Shown: piece after piece, positions 34,501-45,224 of the stretch | How positions within the stretch are numbered: the stretch's first letter is position 1 | Layout: each line of letters begins with the position of its first letter | Source: Tetraselmis striata | Lineage: Eukaryota > Chlorophyta > Chlorodendrophyceae > Chlorodendrales > Chlorodendraceae | Reading direction: 5' to 3' | DNA: 64,000 bases | Assembly: GCA_006384855.1 (NCBI GenBank) | Contig: VCJN01000157.1 | Coordinates: 1 to 64,000 of the forward strand | Program-made: the position numbers and the translations under genes | The notes under the pieces: model-generated | Database searches by the model: none | Told to the model about the DNA's origin: nothing | What the model saw: only the letters and a program-made list of their open reading frames with translations

Positions 34501-37500
34501 CGGAAGGGTGGCAAGGGGGGCGTCGCAACGCACAGCACAGAACCACACCAAGATTGCTAGACGCCAGACATGGACCTACATTATACAGCGACAAGAAAAG
34601 CATCCAAAATCTACAGGTGCCTAAGCAACAACAACAATAGCCCCTTGTGTAAGCCACGGATTGGCGTTGCATGCCACCTAGCTAAAACAACGCTCCGTAT
34701 AGTTCCGCAGTACTTTTTCTGTCTACATCCAACCTCTGGCAAGCACGGCAGGTTCTTATTGCCAGTGCATTTCTTATGATTGATGCATTGGCACCTGCAT
34801 CAAGGTACAACACGTAAGGTAAACATAGTTCCGGTACAGAACAATTCATTTCAGAGTTTGGACCCACGGACCCGACCAGATGATACGGTGTGTCCCCATC
34901 TGTCTTTCCTGTTTCTGCACGTTTGGCTGGCATCAAAAACATTCTCACCATAAAACAGGAAGGTGTTTAAGATGAGCTGTATGTTCTCATAAAAACGTGA
35001 ACGAGCAGGACCGTTTGGGCGAGTGGGAATGATTTTCCACGGGACACAGGGTAGAGTGGTGGGGAAGGGGGTGCACCGTGTCGTCCAGGGCGTCGGGCAG
35101 GATGTCCACCGCCACCTCCTGGGGTCGGCACGGGGGCCGGCTACCCCCGCAGCTCTCCCACTGCAGGGAGGCGCGCGGCAGCCGCACCAGCGAGGCCCAC
35201 TCCGGCGTGAGAACCACCAGGCGCACGTCCACCGCCACGGAGCGGTGCAGTACAGCGCCCGGCTGCAGCGGCCCCAGGCTGAAGGCGACGCGCACCACGT
35301 CGCGGCGGTCCGGGTCCAGCTCGGCGGCGTACAGCGGCGCCGGCGCCGACAGGACGCCAAAAGCGGGGAGATCCGCCTCCAGCTGCAGCGCAGTGGTGCG
35401 CGCGTCGCCCAGCTCGGCGTTGGTGACGTTGGTGAGGGCGACCTGCAGCTTGCCGGGCGCCGAAGCCGCGGCGGAGTCGCCGCCGGGTGGCAGCACAAGT
35501 GCCACCACCTGGCTGCCGGAGCTGCCGGGCGGCCACACCGCCTCGGCCTCGATGAGCGGGCCGCGCGGGGACAGCCGCAGGGGCGAGCCCCCGACGCCGC
35601 GCTCCTGCAGCTGCAGGCTCGCGGTGACCAGCGCGCTGCTCTGGCCCTGCATGCCCACCTGCACGTAGACGCGGCTGTCGTTGGCCAGCACCAGCGAGCT
35701 GCCGTCCAGCAGCGACACCACCGGCAGGCCGCCCCCCGCAAACAGCACGTGATCCTGCAGGGAGCACGTGCGCCGAGCAAGGGAGGGCCTCAGCCGCCGA
35801 GCATATGCGTCGGCGCCCGCCCAAGCTCTCGTATGGTACTGGACAGGCGATGGACCCATATACAAAACGAATGACCTGCGGCCCTATATGCCACGCAGCC
35901 AAGAATTGTCAAATTTAACGTGGTATGGCGCCCGCAGAGGCCAAGATCCACTCCCTGTGTCTCTGTAGCATCATAAACCTCTGATCTCGCTGAGCTTGCG
36001 CAGGCCATCGAGACGGATAAATGACACTCACGGTGCACATGGCGCAACGGATGCTCTTGATAATCCCGGAGCCAATGCTCAAACAGAGACGGTACAGCGA
36101 TATTTTCTAACTACGGCGATTCACTTGGTGCATGGTAATATGCGGCATCTGCAAACGGGTGTCAACGCGGTAACAAGAACATTGCGAATCAGAGGCTGCC
36201 CTACCCGTGAGAGGTCAAATCTGGATGACACCATTACTCCGAATGTTCCTCTAGGTTGCTAGGAAGCGCAATTGAAGCGTGTAATAAGGGTTCGTATAGG
36301 TGCGCCGGCACCCAAAAGTGTGTCTACGGGTACAAGTTGTGTACACGCGTCCAAGCCCTGGCACAATACAAATAATACAAATAACAAGTAGACCCGTTGC
36401 AGGAGTGTGGGATCCGGAGAACCACAGGGATCAATTGTAGTAGTCGCTACATTGTACAGCCTTGCGTCCGATCCGCCGACATGCCGATCCGGGGGGCCGG
36501 CGTCCGTCCGTGGACGAGCGGCAAGGCGGACGGGCAACGGACGGGTCGGGTCGACGCGGCGGGCTCAATGGCCACGCTTCGCGCCATGCCTGACCTGACG
36601 AACGGCGATGACCGGCCCGACTACCGGCGGCGGCCGGGCGGCCGGTACCCGTACCGGTACAGGTAGTCTGCAGATAAGCGCGACGGTTATTTTGGCCTGC
36701 GCGAAATTATCACGGAAGCTACAACGGACACATTTTCGATCTGTCGAGTAATCTATGCGAAACCGTTGCAAAAGTCTGCGACAGACAGACAGACAGACAC
36801 ACCTCGTAATTAATATGGTAGGATATCAACTTGATTCATGCATTGGCTTCAGAGCGTATGGACTGCATGATAGCTGTTTGTACGGCACGGCGATCAGGGC
36901 CCTCTGCGCGCGCTTGAGGCACAGCGGTATTTGGCATGCGCCCGCCAATGGTGCGGCTAGCTGGGAGCACTGTGGGGAGCGCTCACCTCGCCGGCGCTCA
37001 CGCCCTCGTCAGCCACCTCCCCGGTCGACAGGGCGTGGTCCACCACCATGGGGGCAGAGAGGCTGTGGCCCACGCCCACCTCCAGCGGCAGGGAGGCGCG
37101 CGGCAGCTGCGGCCTCTCCGGCGTGCTGCAGCCCACCTTCACCGGCTGCGAGGGGCCCCGAATGAGCTGCCCCGGCATGAGTAGGTCCGCCTGCCCCGCA
37201 TTGGCGGCGCCCACCAGTCGGCAGAACAGCTGGCCGTCCACGTCGCCGGGGCTGCGGAGCACCCACTCCGCGGCCCCGGGCGCCAGGCTGACGCTCAGCT
37301 CCGTGGGCCCCGCGCGCCGGGCGGCCTTGGGCTCCACGTCGACCACGCCCAGCCGAGTCAGGCGTGAAGGCTCCACCACCACGCGGAGCGGCGCGCAGCC
37401 GGCAGCGCCGCGGATGGCCACCACCGGCCCCGGCGCCGCGGCGGGAAGGATGCAGACGGCACTGGTGTCGTTGAGCACGGTGGCGGCGAGGAGCGCACCT

Positions 37501-39028
37501 GCACGGAATTCCAGCCCCGCGTGTCAGCGTCAAAGCCAGGCCAGAGGAGCGGCACCCCGCAGCGCGCTGGCGTGTCGCGCAGCCGCCCAAACCAGCCACC
37601 GCGGCATCTCGACACGCCCCCCCCCCCCCCCCCCCCTCCTCGTCTTTCGGAAGCCCCGGGTTGAGCTTCAGGACGAGGCACTGCGACCCTTTGTAATCTA
37701 TCATGCGTCGCCATCATGTAATTGGGCTACGGATACTCCAAAAGCACTGGATTGCTGTGCAGCAATAAACGAAAAAAAAACTCGGAACATCTGTGTAGTT
37801 TTTCAGGAGTATTCTGATAGAGGTCCAGAGAAACAGGTGTTCCATTCCTCGCAGGAGTTCACAACCGAGAATGTGCAGCAAATCCAAAGCACGGTTGCGG
37901 TCATAGGAAACGGATGGACGGTCCTACAGCCTGCGGATCCATGCGCGCTGGCAAGCGGACGCCTCCGTATTATGTGTGTTTGTGCACTTCTCCACCGGCC
38001 AAGCGCCTGGATGTTTTAACACAACCCTAAACCACCACAAGGACAGGCGCCAAGATGACATTTAGGATGAACGTCACGCATACAGGATGGTGGTATGATC
38101 CTCTGCCAGTGGGTCAGAAGATGGAGGCGGGTGTTGCGGGTGGGGGGGGCACCGTCTCTCAGCTCGCACGCCAGCGGACTGCTCAGCCCCACCCCACTCA
38201 AAACAATCACGGACTGGTTGGCAGACTTGCTGCGCGAGGAGTGGGCGGCCTGTAGGACGTTCTGCGGCGCCGGGACTGCCGCGGGCCGAGTGAGCACGAG
38301 CGACGCGTTGCCGTCAGCTGCAGCCGGCCGGTCCCACACCAGCGCAACCGCCCAGCTTCCGCCGTTGGGGGCGGTGCAGCTAAGGGGGGGCGCGGACGCG
38401 TCCTCTGCCGCTGCCTCGCAGCTCCGGCGGCCCCACTGAGCGCCACCCCCGCGTCCGCCTTCCCCGAGGGGCAGAAGCACCGGGACGGGGTCCGCCTCGA
38501 GCACCGCATGCAGGTAAGAGTCCGGCCAGGGATCCCCCTGAGATGCGCCCGTTCCCTGAGGCAGCGCACGGAGTCAGCGCACGGAACAGCGGGCGCGCTC
38601 TGACGCTACGCGGAGCACGCGCAGAGGCATGCGTCTATTTGGGTGGTGGTTTGGACGACTGGGAGGGGGGGGGGAGGTATCACCAGGTACTCCCGCGGCA
38701 CGAAGCGGCATGAGAGCGAAGTGTCGAGCGGCCCCGGGAGGAGCCCCTCCGGCAGGCCGCATGCGTCCAGGTGCACCAGGCCGTCTGCAGCGGCAGGGCA
38801 GCCAGGGGCGCTTGCCACCGTGGCGCCCTGCAGGCAGCCCTGGCAGAAGCTCCCGCCGTCTAGTCCCTGGATCACCGGGGAGGAGGGGGGTAAGACAGGA
38901 CTGCGTTTTTTTGTGCCGGGCAGGCGCGCAGATTGGAAGGGGGGTCGGTGGCGCAGGCTTGCCTTGATGCTCCACAGCAACAGGCTGAGGTCCAGCAGCA
39001 GCACCAGCGGCGCGAGTGCGGGCCTCAT
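29672..39028 (-). CDS. Large cell-surface protein: signal peptide, cadherin-like beta-sandwich, cysteine-rich repeats, one TM
   Basis: Ten exons join in phase on the minus strand: 39028-38963, 38866-38684, 38537-38153, 37498-36987, 35754-35077, 34452-33274, 33100-31724, 31383-31300, 31156-31025 and 29944-29672, about 1,622 residues. Exon 1 is a signal peptide ([19 protein letters not shown]) and ends at a GC donor (AAG|GCAAGC). Around residues 900-1050 are cadherin-like beta-sandwich motifs ([29 protein letters not shown]). About 1146-1230 is an ephrin-receptor-like cysteine-rich region ([22 protein letters not shown]). A later extracellular part has [17 protein letters not shown], a pattern common in algal surface proteins. 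The membrane helix at about 1519-1539 is split over the last intron ([10 protein letters not shown] then [10 protein letters not shown]), followed by an Arg-rich cytoplasmic tail of about 80 residues. An in-frame upstream Met at 39163 would destroy the clean signal peptide. Adhesion or recognition is likely; the ligand is unknown. Confidence 0.8.
30769..30941 (+). repeat. MITE-like element, copy B
   Basis: About 170 bp from GGTGCCGACGCGGTAATAG to CGGGGCGCCGGGATCC, in the last intron of the surface-protein gene (31024-29945) and close to its donor. Shared blocks with copies A and C: ACTGCGAATCAGA, GCGAATGTTCT, TAGGTTGC, TTTGAGGCTTGTTATGATAG. It carries no coding sequence. Confidence 0.65.
31459..31650. 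repeat. (TA)n/(TG)n microsatellite with internal 78-bp duplication
   Basis: A TG run with a core of ACATATATAGAGAATGTATA and TGTACATATATATATGTATA occurs twice, 78 bp apart. It lies in the intron 31723-31384 of the surface-protein gene. Open frames of Cys/Val and Tyr/Ile here are artefacts. Confidence 0.9.
36157..36313 (+). repeat. MITE-like element, copy C
   Basis: About 157 bp from GGGTGTCAACGCGGTAAC to GGTGCGCCGGCACCC, in the intron 36986-35755 of the surface-protein gene. Shared blocks: ATTGCGAATCAGAGGCTGCC with copy B, GAGGTCAAAT with copy A, and GAATGTTC, TAGGTTGC and GTAATAAGGGTT. The inverted ends are clearest in this copy. Confidence 0.7.
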
Positions 39029-40777
39029 GCTGCCACCCGGCTCGCGGCTGCGCTGGTAGTCACCGCCCGCGACCGCCTGGCGAAAGCCTCCGGCGCCTGC
39101 AGTCGCCACAGCGCCAGCGCTGCTCAGCCTCCGAGGCCGTGAGCCCAGGTATGCCACCAGCACAGGAGCTGCAGTTAGGGACGCTTGGCAGGCGCTGAGG
39201 TGTTTAAAAGTGCGCGCTTGACACTTGACCGTAGGGGCAGAGACCAGCGAAGCCCCCCCCCCCCCCCCCCGCCCCCCCTTCCTCTGTTGCTTCGCCTCGT
39301 TGCTTCTCGGAAAGTCCCCCCCTCCCCCGCGCGCGCCCCTACCTCGTTTACGTCCGCAAGCAGTGTCGACTTAACTGCCATGCCGAGGGCGGCAGACTCG
39401 AAACTTTTGGTTGCAGGGGCGGTAGCAGGGAAGGAGGCGGGGGTCGGAGTAAAGGTTTGGCGGGGGGGGGGGGGGGGGGGGGGCGCGCACATGAGGGGCA
39501 CACGCGTGGCACGCGCGGCGGCGGGACGACACGGGCCCGCCGGCGGTCCGGTGGTACGAGGTACTGCTACGGTACAGGTAGAGGTGCTACTGCTTGAAGC
39601 CACCCAGCACCACTTCCATACATCAGTTTCTGACCCGTATGTGTTGCGTCGCAAAAGTGTGAAGCAAACCCCCTGGCAGCCAGAAGGGGCTAACGTCTTC
39701 CCTGTTGAGCGATATGCCTGGAGTGGGGTCGCACACACTGCGACTGGAGTCGCTAACGCTCCGGGACCGTCGCGCTCCACGTCGGGGAGAATAATATTTG
39801 GGAGCACCTAACATTTTTATCAAATAGCGACTATATATTTATTTAGATCAGGGCTTTCACAAAAGCGCACTATATAGGTACGAGTACAGGATTGGAACAG
39901 GGAAGGATAAATATAGCCGCATCCGTATGCTCGCATGCTCGCGTGTACAGGTACAGGTACCTGGCACCGTCTATCATCTCATGTCCCGGGGACGGAAAAA
40001 TCATCTGATGCTATAGCGACTGCCCTGTACCCGTCGTGGCGTGGGCGCGTGGCAACTTAGTATCCCGACATTTTGTAGTTTGCGCAGCAGTTGGAGTCGC
40101 ACGCCAGCGCAAGCAACGACTACGCTCGCGGGCGGGGGCTTCTACTAAACGCAGCACGCACCACGCTCCGAGTGATCCTTACACCACCCAAGGAACAGAT
40201 GGCGCTAGCCAGCAGTCCACAGCGCGGCGGGTGCGCTTGACAGTGTTGCCGCTACGGGTCGTAGCTGCACCGGGCGGGAGCCGCGTGCCGTCCTCTGCTG
40301 AAATATCCGCTTACTCTGACCTCGAGGCGAGTTGGCGGCTTGGTACTGGGCGTCCTGTTACGCACAGCTGGTCGCCGTGCCGACGGGTGCCAACGCACTT
40401 GGCAAAACCGCATTTTGTGCCAGCAGAATGCAAGAACGTGCCATGCCTTTCTGGCTCAATATCAGACGAATAGTCGAGGAATCTTCGCGGAATTGAGAAT
40501 GATTTGCCGGCACCCCAACTTCTACAGCAGATTATTACAGTGCGTCGGCACCCGGCGAATTATTACATACGAAATCCCGTGTACATTACCTCTGTTCATT
40601 CCGCGGCATTGTTTTTGCTGATACACCCGTCGCGGATTGACAGCGGCAATATCAGCAAAGCCCAGCAAGTTGAGTCTGGTTCTGCCAAAAAGGTCGCGCA
40701 GGCTGTGTTACACATACAAGAGCCGAAATTGGCAGGAAGGTTAAGTGAAAGCGTGGAGGGAAAACAGAGTCATGGGG
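39029..40777. other. Spacer upstream of the surface-protein gene
   Basis: The promoter and 5' UTR of the minus-strand gene should lie at its left end. It holds a C-run at 39247-39270 and a G-run at 39463-39483, and TGTCCCGGGGACGGAAAAA (about 39981), which resembles the end of the repeat family at 15.3 kb. No exon-like reading frame is convincing. Confidence 0.5.
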
Positions 40778-40970
40778 TCGCTGCGTGTAACACAGCGAAA
40801 CTGGAATATGGCAGGCTCAGCTGTTATGGCTGCTTTTATGTCTATTCGTGCTGCACCCAAAAAGGGCGCAACAACATGTGCCTAGGAACCCGTACCACTG
40901 AGCAGCACGGTAGTTGGAAAAAGCAGTTCGGGGAAAGTAGGAAACCCCATAAACAAGTTTAGAACATTTC
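40778..40970 (-). repeat. Direct repeat, left copy
   Basis: Matches 43862-44053, for example GGCTCAGCTGTTATGGCTGC, GCACCCAAAAAGGGCGCAAC and GGGAAAGTAGGAAACCC. It overlaps the end of the recombinase reading frame. Confidence 0.8.
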
Positions 40971-42266
40971 AAAGTTGAGTCTGGTTTTGCCAGTCATGAG
41001 CGAACGCAGAGAGCGGTGGATTTCGGAGAAGGGGTTGCGCCAGGTCATGCAGGGGGCACCGGGAAGGCCATTGCTGCGGAGTCTTGTACTCTTGTTGGAC
41101 TTGGAAGTGGCGAAAGGGTGCGATATGTGGCCAAAGAAGAACCACGCGCCAGGCAAAGGAAGGACGTTGGGGTCGATGTAGTCCAAAACGACATCGGAGT
41201 TAGTGGCCCAGTCGCCTTGATAGCGACTGTGGGACATTGGAGTTCCGATGGCGTCAGCGGCAGATGTTGCTCCTTTGCGAAGGCTGTGTGAGCTCCAGGA
41301 AGTGCCGGCGGCGGGGGGGGGGGGGGGGGGGGGGGGCAGCCCCGACAAGACGAATGGCCGTAGAGAGCCATTCCGACATTGTGGCGGCAGTCCAAGACTT
41401 GGAATGCTCGCTCGGGGTGATCGCCCAGAAGTGTGTTTCGCCCAAGGCAACAGGGGCCAAGGGGACAGATTGTACGTGGTCGATGAAAATAATGGTGCAG
41501 GACATGCGCTATACGGGGTTGCTCCGACACCGACTGGAAGGAGCAGCACGCGCAAATCGTCGGGCCCGCGTCGACCGGCGCGGCCTTTCTCGCGGTACAC
41601 ATGCAAGGTAATGTTGTAGTCGTCGACACGCACGTCCCGCACTCGGCAAGACACGCCAGTAAGTCCCTTGGCAAAGAGCAGGAAGTTGACAACCGAGGCC
41701 AAGAGGGCTCGGAAGTCGTACTGGTATTCGGGGAAGAGAGGAGACACAATCGACTCTGCCCGCTCGACGAAGTTGTAAGCGACATCAGCAGCAAATGGAC
41801 ACGAAAAGGGGCAGCTTCCATGCGGCGTTAGCATGGGGCCACGACGAGCCGCGATAAGGTGCCGGCTGTCCTTGGCGATCGGGTCGATGTTTTGCAGCTC
41901 AAAGGAAGTGTTGATTGCTGACAGGTAGGGCTCTAACGACTTAGCCCCTATGTGCCCCCGCTCATCAATCCAAGCAACGTACCGGACGACAGTTAGGTAG
42001 CAGTGGTCGCCTCCAGCGGGCTGATGTTCTCGGATTCGTGGCAGAACTCCGCAAACTGCGACAGTCTGCCGGCGTAGCTCTTGAGCGTCTGAGCGGAGAG
42101 GGAGATGGAGAGTAGGTCGAGGGTCCGTCCGCTGTCCCAGCTCGTCTGAACCGAACGCTTCCTTTAAGCGAGACCGGAGTGAGGCAGCCCAAGGGGCGAC
42201 GGCCTCGGGCTCGTCAATTACGTAAGTACCGCGCTTGGCCGACGGAGTCTCAGGGGGACGGTTCAT
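40959..42266 (-). CDS. Tyrosine recombinase of the 40.8-44.1 kb element
   Basis: The frame starts MNRPPETPSAKRGTYVIDEP. An N-terminal SAM-like core-binding region (YLSAINTSFELQNIDPIA) precedes the catalytic domain. Signatures are VSCRVRDVRVDDYNITLHVY around the first active-site arginine, HSLRKGATSAADAIG (the H-x-x-R box), QGDW, and a candidate nucleophile in VLDYIDPN. A proline run of low complexity, coded by a long homopolymer, lies between the two halves of the catalytic domain. Elements of this type integrate by site-specific recombination without an integrase of the DDE type. Treated here as a fossil of a mobile element, and not as a host gene. Confidence 0.7.
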   Translation of the reverse strand: MNRPPETPSAKRGTYVIDEPEAVAPWAASLRSRLKEAFGSDELGQRTDPRPTLHLPLRSDAQELRRQTVAVCGVLPRIREHQPAGGDHCYLTVVRYVAWIDERGHIGAKSLEPYLSAINTSFELQNIDPIAKDSRHLIAARRGPMLTPHGSCPFSCPFAADVAYNFVERAESIVSPLFPEYQYDFRALLASVVNFLLFAKGLTGVSCRVRDVRVDDYNITLHVYREKGRAGRRGPDDLRVLLLPVGVGATPYSACPAPLFSSTTYNLSPWPLLPWAKHTSGRSPRASIPSLGLPPQCRNGSLRPFVLSGLPPPPPPPPAAGTSWSSHSLRKGATSAADAIGTPMSHSRYQGDWATNSDVVLDYIDPNVLPLPGAWFFFGHISHPFATSKSNKSTRLRSNGLPGAPCMTWRNPFSEIHRSLRSLMTGKTRLNFEMF

Positions 42267-42719
42267 GTGAGCAAATTATTCAGCGGCAGCTGCTAAGTTT
42301 TTGGCGGTTGGCCGGTGGTTGCTGGACGGGTTTGCAACATCATCAGTACGGGTTTATTTGCGGGGCCATGTTCATGTAGGAGGGCCGCCCCGCGCGCCCT
42401 TCGCGCTCGTAGCGCATGTTACGCGCGTAACGCACACGCGCGAAGCTTGGTCGTTGCGAACCATTTGTAACACGCAGTGTGACAACCGCCGGGCGCAACG
42501 ATGGGGTATGAGAGGCGAATTGTTGAGCCGCCATGTGCAGGTTTGTGGATGGTTGAGCCGCACTCGGCTGAAGCTATAAGATGCGCCGCACCGAGGAAGG
42601 TCTACATGAAGTTTGTGAGGTTAGGGGGGGGGGTCCGGTGCGGACACATGGCGCTCATCCCGCCGTTGAGCTGCTAGGGTTCGCTGTGCGGCGGTCACTG
42701 AAATAAGGTGGCCTCGCAA

Positions 42720-43680
42720 AGCGCCAGCAGCTCCGACGTAAGGCGCCCCACACCGTCACTCGTGCTCACCCTCGCGGCCACGCCCGCGACCGCCGCCACG
42801 CCCACGTCCACGCCCGCGTCATGCAGCCGCTGCCGCCCACCCGAGCAGTAGCGGTAGCTTTCGCGCTGCTAGCGACCGTCGCCTCGAAGACGCGACGCTC
42901 GTAGTCCTTCATCAGGTCCCCAAAAATCGCTGAGCCCAGATGCTTAGCAGCATGCTGAAAATGCTGAGCTCGCAGCACGTCCATAACACCATGGTCACCG
43001 TGCACACGTTTGACCTCGTTAAGCCTCCGCAGGAAGGCTAGACGAACGCGAAACGCTTTGTCGATGGCCTCGGCATGGTTCCGAGCGCGCGCGAGGTAGG
43101 GGGTGAAGTCTTGATTGGCAGCATGGGCGTAGGGCAGCAGCTAGCTCGTCGAGAGCTACGAAGAGTGCGGCCATGTGGGCTCCGAAACATGACATCCAAA
43201 GATACTCCTCCTCGGCCGGCAGACGATGGTCATCTTGCTTGAGGTACTCGTTCGTCAGGTCGGTGCTCACGGGAAAGAGCCCAAGCTATCGGCTGACCGG
43301 TTGAACGGCCCGGGCGGTCGAGCATCGTTGTGCCCTCTATCTCATGTCCATTGGGTCAGCAAAACGCTAGCGGCCGTTTCTCGGCGAGCAAGTCGCAGGA
43401 TGACGGACCCATGCCGGCCCACATCGTAACTAGACTATGCTCGCTGCAGTAGCTCTGGCACCGCGAGGTAACGTAGTCGTCCTTGTCACTCACGGATTTT
43501 GCTCCGACACGGCCGCTCTGGGCTAGCTCTAGCAAGTCGGGGCGCGCTGCGGCTCCCCCGCTGTCTGTCGGCTGTCCCGCGACGCGCTGCTTGGATCCAG
43601 AGCCATGTACTCCGTCTCCGACAACACGGTCACGAGCCGTCAATTGAGCCGACATTGTTCCAAGCTCGCGCAACAATGTA
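42720..43680 (-). other. Possible Gag-like region of the tyrosine-recombinase element
   Basis: Minus-strand frames starting MLRELGTMSAQLTARD and, further on, EEEYLWMSCFGAHMAALF and GSAIFGDLMKDYERR have protein-like composition with helical, charged character. They lie upstream of the recombinase inside the direct repeats, where DIRS-type elements place their first ORF. No motif proves this. It looks degraded. Confidence 0.4.
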
Positions 43681-43861
43681 GACTGGCTGGGCCTTCATGT
43701 ATGCATGTAGCGATTCGAGCGTCGGCCCCACGACGGGTTCTTCTCCACCTGACATGATGACGCACGGACGTACGGATGAGAATATCACAAACGGGTGGTG
43801 AGCCGGATGAGGTCTTGAACAACCTGGGTGACCTTGCTCGCAACAGGTTACGAGACAGTAA

Positions 43862-44053
43862 TCGTTGCGTGTAAAGCAGCGAAACTGGAAGATGGCAGGC
43901 TCAGTTGTTATGGCTGCTTTTATGTCTACTCGTGATGCACCCAAAAAGGGCGCAACGACAGGTGCCTAGTAACCCGTACCACTGAGCAACACGGTAGCTG
44001 GAACAGCGGTTCAGGGAAAGTAGGAAACCCAGTAAACAAGTTTAAAACAGTTC
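43862..44053 (-). repeat. Direct repeat, right copy
   Basis: Second copy of the repeat at 40778-40970, same orientation, 3,084 bp apart. The matching stops sharply at TAAAACAGTTC, after which the flanks are unrelated. Confidence 0.8.
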
Positions 44054-44970
44054 ATTACACGTCAGATCCGAGGCGGTCATTCCCAGCTAACGACTCATTG
44101 TGCTAGCGAACAGTCGCTACCAACAGCATGTTAGTCGGGCAATAAAGCAGACATCAGCCGCGCCATCTGCAGACAGATCTCGCACGAACACAGCACCGCG
44201 CGTGACCGGTAGGGGCGGAAGTGGTCACTACAGTGCGTCGGCACCGAGCGGGATGTAGTAGAGCCCGGTAGTCCCGGACCCAAACTCGCGAATCGCCATC
44301 AACGGGGCGGCAAACCCTCCTTGTGGCCTCGGCTACTGATGTTAGGGTTACGCCTAGCGACTACCCTAGTACGGTACCACCACAAACCTGCGACGCCGAG
44401 ATTATGGCCAAGTAATCACGTTGCTGTACTGATACTGCAGCATGCGTGTTATTACTGGTACGGCCACAACCAGACGCCAGTAATATTCCTTGTAACATAC
44501 AATACGCGCTACAACTCCTTAATCATCGTGATAGTAGCTGCCTATCCGCGGTACCGAGTCGAACCGCTACGTACATGATAGATATGTAATTCCACCGGCA
44601 TATTGTAACAGATTACATTCAGCAACCAACTCAATTCGCCAAACACTACGAGTAGAGCCATATTTCATGAAAGTACTGCCACGAGTACTTACAACTGACG
44701 CGCGCTGTCGCTTCTCTTGTGGCCGAGGACAGGCGTTGAGGTTGACCTCCCTGAGGAGGCTCCGTGACATGGTGCGCTCCGTAGTGCATGAGGAAGCTCC
44801 ATGCGCACATGAAGTTGGGGTGCTTGTCTGGATGGCGAAGCTCGCCATGCCCTCGAGCAGCCTCGGCTGCGAGGAGGCCGGTGCCGGGCGGGGAAGGCTT
44901 GCGCATGTGCAGTCACCGGAGCGCTGTCGGCGGCCAACATGGATACCGAATGCAAATAAATCATATTGTA
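44054..44970. other. Spacer, no gene recognised
   Basis: It contains AGTGCGTCGGCACC at about 44231, a short string that also occurs near 13437 and 40539 and may be the end of another repeat. The long minus-strand open frame across 44.6-45.4 kb owes its length to the hexanucleotide repeat at 44971. Confidence 0.45.
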
Positions 44971-45126
44971 AATCATAATCATAATCATAATCATAATCAT
45001 AATCATAATCATAATCATAATCATAATCATAATCATAATCATAATCATAATCATAATCATAATCATAATCATAATCATAATCATAATCATAATCATAATC
45101 ATAATCATAATCATAATCATAATCAT
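44971..45126. repeat. (AATCAT)26 microsatellite
   Basis: 156 bp of uninterrupted AATCAT units. The purity suggests recent expansion or active slippage. It is open in all frames (Asn-His, Ile-Met, Tyr-Asp repeats), which produces false ORFs. Confidence 0.95.
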
Positions 45127-45224
45127 TCTGCATGACGATGAAAATATCACACAGTGAGATTCGCCGCCAAGCAAGATGGCAAGTGTGATAGCAACTGCAA
45201 TGACAACTAGTATGTGAATAATGA

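Larger units (their letters stand above)
40778..44053 (-). mobile_element. Tyrosine-recombinase element between direct repeats (DIRS/PAT- or Crypton-like)
   Basis: About 3.3 kb bounded by two direct repeats of about 192 bp (40778-40970 and 43862-44053). On the minus strand it holds a possible Gag-like region (43680-42720) and then a tyrosine recombinase (42266-40959). Direct repeats plus a tyrosine recombinase recall DIRS-group retrotransposons (PAT/Ngaro), which use split direct repeats. I found no reverse transcriptase inside, so a non-autonomous DIRS derivative or a Crypton between two repeat copies are the alternatives. The repeats differ at roughly a tenth of positions, so it is much older than the Copia element. 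It looks broken. Confidence 0.6.
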
